Source of the DNA: Bacillota bacterium
GTDB taxonomy: Bacteria > Bacillota > Clostridia > Lachnospirales > Lachnospiraceae
DNA length: 12,241 nucleotides
Assembly (NCBI GenBank): GCA_017861355.1
Contig: JAGFXQ010000075.1
Coordinates: forward strand, 1 to 12,241
Direction of reading: 5' to 3'
Made by a program: the position numbers and the translations under genes. The notes beneath the pieces were generated by a model. The model saw only the letters and a list, made by a program, of their open reading frames with translations, made no database searches and was not told where the DNA came from. Positions 7,116-12,241 of this stretch are shown one piece after another (position 1 is the stretch's first letter; each line of letters starts with the position of its first letter).

Positions 7116-7198
7116 AAAGCCTTATTATCAGACGTCTCAATATCAAAGAATTTATCAACTTCTCTGATTACTGACCACTAACAATAAGGCTTTTCTTT
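7116..7198. terminator. Long-loop hairpin between convergent bioY and the SNF2 gene
   Basis: AAAGCCTTATT (7116-7126) and AATAAGGCTTT (7183-7193) form an 11-bp perfect stem across a loop of about 56 bases. The loop contains a further inner pair ATCAGA / TCTGAT (7127-7132 and 7163-7168). T-rich sequence follows on the plus side (TTTTCTTTAT) and, more weakly, on the minus side (CTTTCTTAATT). It lies where two convergent genes need termination and may serve both. The large loop is unusual for an intrinsic terminator. Confidence 0.5.
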
Positions 7199-7253
7199 AT
7201 ATTGTACTATATGCATTAAATTATATGGACTAAAATGCAATCCGAAATCGCTC

Positions 7254-10200
7254 TTACATCGGAGCAAATAATTCCTCCAGCTCCTCCTTCGATAAGGAGT
7301 TGATAAATACTTCCTTAGAGTTGATGATGGAATCGGATAGTTCTTTCTTCTTACGTTGGAGCTTGAAGATCTTCTCTTCTATCGTGCCCTTTGTAATCAA
7401 CTTCATAACATGGACTTTATTCAACTGGCCGATACGATAAGCACGGTCTGTCGCTTGATCCTCCACAGCAGGGTTCCACCAGGGATCATAATGTATTACG
7501 GTATCTGCTCCGGTCAGATTAAGGCCGGTACCTCCAGCCTTTAATGAAATCAGGAATACTTTTCCCTCACCGGCATTAAAGCGTTTTACATAATCATTAC
7601 GGTCCTGAGTTGCTGTCGATCCCTCCAGATAGAAATACGGGATATCCAGATCCTTCAGCTCTCCCTCGATAATCCGCAGCATTGAGGTAAACTGCGAGAA
7701 TACAAGGATGCGATGATCATTTGTAATTGCTTCCGGAATCAGTTCCATCAGAAGCTCTAGCTTACCACTTCCTCCTTGATAATTATCTAAGAAGGTAGAT
7801 GGATGACAGCAGATCTGGCGTAGTCTGGTTAACGCAGCCAATATCTTAATTCTATTCTTCTCTACCCCATTTTCTTCAATATCCGAATGCAGCTCACTAC
7901 GAATATTCTCCAGATAGGACAGATATACCAGCTTCTGCCCTTCGGAAAGGTCAGTCAGCATCTTTGTCTCGTATTTATCCGGAAGCTCTGTTAATACGTC
8001 CTTCTTCATACGACGCAGGATAAATGGTTCAATGTGCTGGTGTAGGTCACTGAGCGCTTGTACATCTTCTTTCAGAATCGGCTTTTCATACAATTCAACA
8101 AAACGTGTATGGTTATAAAGATATTCCGGCATGATAAAGTCGAAGATGGACCAAAGCTCTGACAGACTGTTCTCAATCGGAGTACCGGTTAAAGCAAAGC
8201 GATGTTTTGCTCGTAAACGCTTAACTGATTTTGCATTGAGAGAGGAATCATTTTTGATAAACTGAGCTTCATCAATAAATACCGTATGAAATTCTAATTT
8301 CTCGTAAAAGACGATATCACGACGTATCAGTGGATAGGAAGTGATTAATACATCATATTCCTGATACTTCTCAATTGCCTCCTGGCGTTCGGATGGAGAT
8401 CCGGTGATTACAAGAGCCTTCACACTGGGGGAAAAGTTCTCGAACTCATCCTGCCAGTTATAGATTAAGGACGTGGGACACACGATCAGATGATGTGTAT
8501 TACTTTCAGCCTGAATACAGGAAGTAATATATACGATGGATTGCAGTGTCTTACCTAAACCCATGTCATCGGCCAGAATACCGCCAAGATCGTTCTCTGC
8601 CAGTGTCTTTAGCCATTTATAGCCGGTAATCTGATACATACGAAGATCTGCCAGGATTCCCGGTGGCATCACATACTCTGTTCTGGAAGGATTGAGAATC
8701 TTCTCTGTCAGTGCCATGAAATCCCGATCCCGTTCAAAGACAAATTCCTGATCCGAAAATGCCTTCTCAAGATACAAAGCATGCTGCTTCTCCAAAAGCA
8801 TGGCATCCTCATGGACATTCTTATCCTTAATGTTCAAAGATTTCAGAATATGGGAAACCTCATTAATCGTCTTATCTTCCAGATTGATAAAGCTGCCATT
8901 CTTCAGACGGTAATACTTTTTCTTTACCTGGTAGGAATGTAATAGCTCCTTCAGTTCATCCTTCGGTACCTCGTCAAAGGAAAGTTCCAATTCCAGCATA
9001 TTGAATTCGGAGTTCATCCGGACCCCTGCTTTAAAGCTTCCCGGTGCACGGATTCCTAATCTTCTGAAATCTTCGGAATAATAAAGACCGGACTTTTCCT
9101 CCAGCTCCATTACTCGGCCGGATAAGAAATCATAAATCTTATCCTCATCCTTCAGAAGATAGAAGTTCTTATATGGTACAAATCCGAGCTTTAAAAGCTC
9201 TGATATGATCTCGTCCTCTTTCTCTCGTTGACGGACGATGATAAAAGAGCCTGCAGAAGCATTACCAAAGGAATTGAATTCATATTCTCCGTATTTATAT
9301 TTCAACTCGGCTTTAATTCCGCTTTTGTATTTATCAAAATAGATCTTTGATTCCATATCACAGGTAATATATCTGCTTTTCAGCTCTTCCGGAATATCTA
9401 ATTCCATTGTCTCACTGATACGTGGCAATACATGCTCCAGAAAGCCGGATTTATTCTCACCACGGAAGGTCAGCGGTTCTTTATCCTTACCCAGACTGTT
9501 ATAAAAGGGCTTATAATTCCGTATAAACTTCCGATCCGGCATATAGATTGCTCCGTCATAATAGAGCAGCTCTCCTGTCTCGGTTAAGGGAAGTACTGCT
9601 TCCTTAGCAGCATAGTCGATCGATACCGAATCCTCATCAATTGATAATTGATACGAAATCTTCGGATTATCCTTGATAAATACCACATCCTGATACACTT
9701 TACCGTATAGTTCCAGTGTAAAGGGAGTTCCATTGAGTAGATCAAGAATCTTTACCAGGATATTCTTGGTGATAAACATCTGGGATTTCGAGAAGATCTT
9801 GGAGAAATGAGTACTGTCGATTACCTCCTGAATCTCATAAATACCCAGAAGATAGTCAAGCAGCGCCAGCGAAGTGGTATCAAAGGTACTCTCCCCACCA
9901 ACATATTTAAACTCCTTACCGATGGCGAAGCTCTCCTTATGATAAAGATCGGATAAGAATTTCTTGATCGTCTGAATCTTATATTTACGGCTGCTACCAC
10001 CACGTAGAGAAATCATCGCTCTTCCGCTCTCTCCTTTTAGAATTGAGGGAATGCTGACACCAACCTCTAATTGGAAGGTCTCACCGACCAGCATCGTATC
10101 TTCCTGAGACATAAAATAATCCAGTAGCTGCATTACCTTACGTTCCCCGGGAGTCTTTGTCTCCGAGATCAGAGAACGCTCCTGATATTTTAGTACAAAT

Positions 10201-10466
10201 AATAATGCTGCCACAACATGCTTGCAGGCACCCTGATCCTTCAGACGGGAAGGGCAATTGCAGCTATAATCAAAGGAACCGTCATCCTGCTCATCTATGG
10301 TAACTGAATAATTATAATTTCCTCGAACGGTTAGACGGTACTGTTTGTTGTTATTGGAGTAAGTCGCATTTACAATCCGATTATCCTTATAATATTGTAA
10401 ACCACGAGCATATATCGTATCATTCGAAGCTAGGTTTCGAATTCCTGTACGCGAAATCTGAATCAT
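7254..10466 (-). CDS. SWIM zinc finger / SNF2-family ATP-dependent helicase (1070 aa)
   Basis: This is a large cytoplasmic SNF2-type ATPase, probably a DNA translocase acting on nucleoprotein. The N-terminus has a SWIM zinc finger with Cys69, Cys71, Cys81 and His83 (CxC...CxH). About 530 residues of bacterial SNF2-associated region follow. The ATPase core begins near 615 with GYKWLKTLAENDLGG, then motif I DDMGLGKT (633-640), motif II DEAQ (732-735, Gln in place of the usual His), motif III LTGTPIEN, and the second lobe with LVFSQFTSML, SLKAGGTGLNL, HYDPWWNPA and motif VI DRAYRIGQ (1007-1014). Both arginines of motif VI are present, so the enzyme looks active. The start is supported by GGAAAGGTG upstream. 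A TATAAT lies about 30 bp above the start on this strand (10499-10504), with only a weak -35. The family is widespread in Clostridia with no settled physiological role. Confidence 0.95.
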   Translation of the reverse strand: MIQISRTGIRNLASNDTIYARGLQYYKDNRIVNATYSNNNKQYRLTVRGNYNYSVTIDEQDDGSFDYSCNCPSRLKDQGACKHVVAALLFVLKYQERSLISETKTPGERKVMQLLDYFMSQEDTMLVGETFQLEVGVSIPSILKGESGRAMISLRGGSSRKYKIQTIKKFLSDLYHKESFAIGKEFKYVGGESTFDTTSLALLDYLLGIYEIQEVIDSTHFSKIFSKSQMFITKNILVKILDLLNGTPFTLELYGKVYQDVVFIKDNPKISYQLSIDEDSVSIDYAAKEAVLPLTETGELLYYDGAIYMPDRKFIRNYKPFYNSLGKDKEPLTFRGENKSGFLEHVLPRISETMELDIPEELKSRYITCDMESKIYFDKYKSGIKAELKYKYGEYEFNSFGNASAGSFIIVRQREKEDEIISELLKLGFVPYKNFYLLKDEDKIYDFLSGRVMELEEKSGLYYSEDFRRLGIRAPGSFKAGVRMNSEFNMLELELSFDEVPKDELKELLHSYQVKKKYYRLKNGSFINLEDKTINEVSHILKSLNIKDKNVHEDAMLLEKQHALYLEKAFSDQEFVFERDRDFMALTEKILNPSRTEYVMPPGILADLRMYQITGYKWLKTLAENDLGGILADDMGLGKTLQSIVYITSCIQAESNTHHLIVCPTSLIYNWQDEFENFSPSVKALVITGSPSERQEAIEKYQEYDVLITSYPLIRRDIVFYEKLEFHTVFIDEAQFIKNDSSLNAKSVKRLRAKHRFALTGTPIENSLSELWSIFDFIMPEYLYNHTRFVELYEKPILKEDVQALSDLHQHIEPFILRRMKKDVLTELPDKYETKMLTDLSEGQKLVYLSYLENIRSELHSDIEENGVEKNRIKILAALTRLRQICCHPSTFLDNYQGGSGKLELLMELIPEAITNDHRILVFSQFTSMLRIIEGELKDLDIPYFYLEGSTATQDRNDYVKRFNAGEGKVFLISLKAGGTGLNLTGADTVIHYDPWWNPAVEDQATDRAYRIGQLNKVHVMKLITKGTIEEKIFKLQRKKKELSDSIINSKEVFINSLSKEELEELFAPM

Positions 10467-10528
10467 ATACGCACACCTTTCCTGACTTGTATCTTATAAT
10501 TATATCACAGGAACAAATAAATGTGTGA

Positions 10529-10686
10529 AATATTTTGAAACTATTCAGGCCAGCAGAAATATTTATAGACAGACCGTGAAAGTTTACTTTCTCAAGACTG
10601 TTTTTAAATATTTCTATTGGATTAATCCAATACAGCTCGTAAATCCATGGGATTTACGAGCCTGGCCTGAATAGTTTCTAATATTT
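10529..10686. mobile_element. 144-bp inverted-repeat element with internal hairpins, MITE-like
   Basis: The outer arms GAAACTATTCAGGCCAG (10537-10553) and CTGGCCTGAATAGTTTC (10662-10678) are perfect inverted complements of 17 bp. Inside lie three further helices. The first pairs 10555-10572 with 10598-10615 (18 positions, one mismatch, one G-T) and carries GAAAGT-TT-ACTTTC in its tip. The second is the perfect 18-bp palindrome at 10615-10632 centred on GGATTAATCC. The third is a 12-bp perfect hairpin (10635-10646 with 10650-10661) abutting the outer arm. The 7-bp sequence AATATTT occurs as a direct repeat at 10529-10535 and 10680-10686, one base outside each arm, as expected for a target-site duplication, though it is AT-rich. 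There is no ORF inside. It could be a miniature transposable element or a structured RNA; I do not recognise a named family. Confidence 0.5.
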
Positions 10687-10697
10687 ATATCATGAAT

Positions 10698-10745
10698 AAA
10701 AAAAACAAAAAAAGAGAGTATCTATGATCTTCAATAGATACTCTC
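10698..10745 (-). terminator. Strong intrinsic terminator on the minus strand
   Basis: GAGAGTATCTAT (10714-10725) and ATAGATACTCTC (10734-10745) form a perfect 12-bp stem with an eight-base loop. On the minus strand it is followed by a U tract of about 15 with one interruption (plus-strand A run 10698-10713). The orientation requires a transcript coming from the right, yet no protein gene on that strand precedes it. It therefore marks the end of the candidate RNA gene at 10698-11112. Confidence 0.88.
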
Positions 10746-10799
10746 GCTATAATATTAAATTATTATTCATCTTCTTGTGGTACATGCCATCTCATCTTC

Positions 10800-10965
10800 A
10801 GAATTGCTTTGAATAAATTTGCAAAGCGCTTGGTGGTCCTGTACCAGCTTAAAATCTGTTTGAGGTGTTCCAACTAACGTGTTTGGTGGTCTGTACCGTC
10901 CTTTCCTTCATATTTTTGTTTGAAGTATTACATTCATGTTTCCGGTGGTCTATACCATCCTTTCC
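10800..10965 (-). repeat. Three degenerate tandem repeats of about 59 nt in the candidate RNA
   Basis: On the minus strand, units at 10965-10907 and 10906-10848 both start with GGAAAGGAYGGTAYAGACCACC and share TCAAACA about 42 bases later. A partial third unit (10847 to about 10800) keeps GGTACAGGACCACC but lacks the GGAAAGGA start. The first 22 bases of the two complete units differ at only two positions, while the middle is largely diverged. The 59-base period is not a multiple of three, and the reading frame changes between units. Conservation therefore looks RNA- or DNA-based rather than protein-based. Confidence 0.65.
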
Positions 10966-11118
10966 CATATATTTCTAAAGCTTCTATTGTAATCCCCCGT
11001 TACTGCTTAGGGTCATTACCGGGTTAGAGGTTGAAAGTTATCTTTTCAATGGACTCATTCCTTTCTTATTTATTAGCTTCCTAAGCTGTAATTATTTATC
11101 TTCTTTGTTTATGAATTC

Positions 11119-11147
11119 ATTTTACAATGCAACTTATCATTTGTCAA
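11119..11147 (-). promoter_or_regulatory. Sigma-A promoter of the candidate small RNA
   Basis: Read on the minus strand, the -35 is TTGACA (11147-11142), the spacer is exactly 17 bp and the -10 is TAAAAT (11124-11119). Transcription would begin near 11112 and run away from pyrB. This is one of the best promoter matches in the window and has no protein gene downstream on its strand before the terminator at 10698-10745. Confidence 0.75.
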
Positions 11148-11290
11148 TACTATTATCTGTTATTTTATTTATTTTTTATTAATTGTCCGTCTTATGTGTT
11201 ATTATCTGTCAACTCATCCAATAGATGGATATTATTTCAATTATTTGGACACACCTTCGAAATTATTTTTTATCATTTTATAAAATTCTA

Positions 11291-11319
11291 TTGCTATTTC
11301 AGAACTTTTAGATTAATAT
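11291..11319 (+). promoter_or_regulatory. Possible pyrB promoter
   Basis: TTGCTA (11291-11296), a 17-bp spacer and TAATAT (11314-11319) give a moderate sigma-A match, four of six bases in each box. A small dyad TAGAT-TAATAT-ATCTA (11309-11324) overlaps the -10. The surrounding 11100-11393 is very AT-rich, so chance matches are likely. I saw no PyrR-type anti-antiterminator or terminator hairpin before pyrB. Confidence 0.35.
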
Positions 11320-11393
11320 ATCTAGTTAAGGGATAAAATTCAAAGCATAAAAACATTCCTGTTTTATCAACAAACTACCATATGGAGGTGTCT

Positions 11394-12241
11394 ATGAGAC
11401 ATATTATCAGTCCGACTGACCTTACTGTTTCTGAGCTGGGCGAGCTACTTGATTTGTCCGAAAGAATTATAGCTGAACCCAAAAGATTCGCTGATGTGTG
11501 CCGAGGGAAGAAGCTGGCTACACTATTCTATGAACCTAGTACACGAACCCGACTTAGTTTTGAAGCCGCCATGCTTAATCTTGGTGGAAATGTCTTAGGA
11601 TTCGCATCCGCCGATTCCAGTTCGGCTTCCAAAGGTGAAAGTGTTGCCGACACCATTCGAGTTATCTCCTCTTACGCAGATATCTGTGCTATCCGCCATC
11701 CGAAGGAAGGCGCCCCATTCGTTGCTTCTACTTATTCTTCTATTCCTGTTATCAATGCCGGAGACGGCGGTCACAATCATCCCACTCAAACCTTTACCGA
11801 TTTATTAACCATTAAGAATCTCAAAGGACGATTAGATAATTTAGTCGTTGGCTTTTGTGGTGATCTTAAATTCGGCCGTACGGTACATTCCTTAATCCAT
11901 GCATTTACCCGGTACCAGAATATTACTTTCGTACTGGTATCTCCGGAAGAACTCCGTATCCCCAATTACATCCGTGAGGAGCTATTAAAATCCAACAATA
12001 TTAAGTTCGAAGAGGTGCGCAGTCTGGAGGATTCAATGCCTAAGCTTGACATCCTGTATATGACCAGAGTACAGAGGGAGCGTTTCTTCAATGAAGAGGA
12101 TTATATTCGCTTAAAGGATATCTATATCCTGGACACGAAGAAGATGGCTCTCGGCAAACCAGATATGCTGGTACTCCATCCTCTCCCCAGAGTAAATGAA
12201 ATCGCTACCGAGGTGGATGATGACCCTCGTGCCGTTTATTT
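11394..12241 (+). CDS. pyrB: Aspartate carbamoyltransferase catalytic subunit (partial, C-terminus beyond window)
   Basis: The enzyme joins carbamoyl phosphate and aspartate to make N-carbamoyl-aspartate, the committed step of pyrimidine synthesis. The frame is open from ATG 11394 to the window edge, 282 complete codons of about 305-310 expected. The carbamoyl-phosphate site STRTR is at 49-53 within FYEPSTRTRLSFE. The 80s loop has SSASKGES with Lys80. HPTQ is at 129-132 (GGHNHPTQTFTD), and HPLPRVNEI lies near the visible end. The start follows GGAGG (11384-11388) by five bases. PyrI, the regulatory chain often found next to pyrB in this group, would lie outside the window, so its presence is unknown. 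The frame is uninterrupted up to the cut. Confidence 0.96.
   Translation, partial: MRHIISPTDLTVSELGELLDLSERIIAEPKRFADVCRGKKLATLFYEPSTRTRLSFEAAMLNLGGNVLGFASADSSSASKGESVADTIRVISSYADICAIRHPKEGAPFVASTYSSIPVINAGDGGHNHPTQTFTDLLTIKNLKGRLDNLVVGFCGDLKFGRTVHSLIHAFTRYQNITFVLVSPEELRIPNYIREELLKSNNIKFEEVRSLEDSMPKLDILYMTRVQRERFFNEEDYIRLKDIYILDTKKMALGKPDMLVLHPLPRVNEIATEVDDDPRAVY

Larger units (their letters stand above)
10698..11112 (-). ncRNA. Candidate small RNA gene of about 410 nt, unknown family
   Basis: A consensus minus-strand promoter (11119-11147) and a strong minus-strand terminator (10698-10745) bracket about 410 bases with no convincing protein frame. The longest ATG frame is 39 codons (10849-10968) and has no ribosome-binding site. 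The 5' part contains a small hairpin AGCTT-AGG-AAGCT (11075-11087 on the plus strand) and a CCCG...CGGG stem with one mismatch (about 10992-11022). The centre holds three degenerate copies of GGTAYAG(G)ACCACC, each able to form a short GGT/ACC hairpin. The bases are rich in GGA trinucleotides. It does not resemble tmRNA, RNase P RNA, SRP RNA or 6S RNA by their conserved cores. Alternatives are a gene for very short peptides or an attenuated leader upstream of the SNF2 gene. Confidence 0.5.

Noticed and set aside
10748..10753. A TATAAT on the plus strand just right of the small-RNA terminator
   Set aside because: There is no -35-like hexamer at 16-18 bp and no gene or plausible transcript starting there on the plus strand.
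10763..10873. A 36-codon minus-strand TTG frame ending in WHVPQEDE before the terminator
   Set aside because: It has no ATG at the beginning, no ribosome-binding site and a stop directly upstream. A signalling-peptide reading (AgrD-like) fails because there is no core cysteine.
10849..10968. A 39-codon minus-strand ATG frame (begins MGKDGIDHRK) within the candidate RNA
   Set aside because: No Shine-Dalgarno precedes the ATG. The frame is not kept between the 59-nt repeat units, and the composition does not resemble a typical small protein.
11127..11336. A 69-codon plus-strand frame upstream of pyrB
   Set aside because: It is an AT-rich frame of mainly hydrophobic and aromatic residues with no ribosome-binding site, and it overlaps the small-RNA promoter and the pyrB promoter region.
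11148..11393. PyrR-binding attenuator or other riboswitch in the pyrB leader
   Set aside because: No terminator hairpin with a U tract and no conserved PyrR-binding loop could be seen. Only short AT-rich dyads are present.
10467..11393. CRISPR array suggested by the spaced repeats
   Set aside because: Only two complete units and one partial unit exist, diverged outside the core and without uniform spacers. No cas genes are nearby.
11595..11789. A 64-codon antisense frame inside pyrB
   Set aside because: It lies opposite strongly conserved catalytic regions of pyrB, so it is a shadow of that coding sequence.

Overview
The window looks like chromosome of a low-to-moderate GC Clostridia, most likely a Lachnospiraceae or Lachnoclostridium-type bacterium. 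This rests on strong Gram-positive Shine-Dalgarno sites, consensus sigma-A promoters, U-tailed intrinsic terminators, a KMGKT-type tyrosyl-tRNA synthetase, a BirA with a DNA-binding domain, a BioY transporter subunit and a SWIM-SNF2 ATPase. The assignment is inferred from protein character, not from a database search. Most of the window is ordinary housekeeping and transport; the unusual material lies in the intergenic regions.

Left part (1-2745): a minus-strand operon encodes an ABC-2 type exporter in the order ATPase (1541-2488), permease (356-about 1462) and second permease (1-359, cut by the window edge). The two permease genes overlap by the four bases ATGA. A 257-bp divergent region containing small perfect dyads separates this operon from tyrS.

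Middle (2746-7253): four plus-strand genes follow. They are tyrS (consensus promoter, very short leader, no T-box), a zinc-ribbon membrane protein with a long acidic linker, birA (biotin-protein ligase/repressor) and bioY (biotin uptake). The two biotin genes form a functional pair. The birA promoter carries a 17-bp perfect palindrome between -35 and -10, and a 14-bp motif matching 13 of its bases recurs upstream of bioY. A strong hairpin terminator isolates birA from the gene before it.

Right part (7254-12241): a large minus-strand SWIM-SNF2 ATPase (1070 aa) is followed by a 927-bp region without a conventional gene and then by pyrB (aspartate carbamoyltransferase), cut by the right edge. 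The 927-bp region holds the most interesting signals. One is a 144-bp element with 17-bp perfect inverted ends, three internal hairpins and a 7-bp flanking direct repeat (MITE-like or cloverleaf RNA). The other is an apparently autonomous minus-strand transcription unit of about 410 nt. It has a consensus promoter (TTGACA, 17 bp, TAAAAT), a 12-bp perfect hairpin terminator with a long U tract, degenerate repeats of about 59 nt and no convincing ORF, which makes it a candidate undescribed small RNA.
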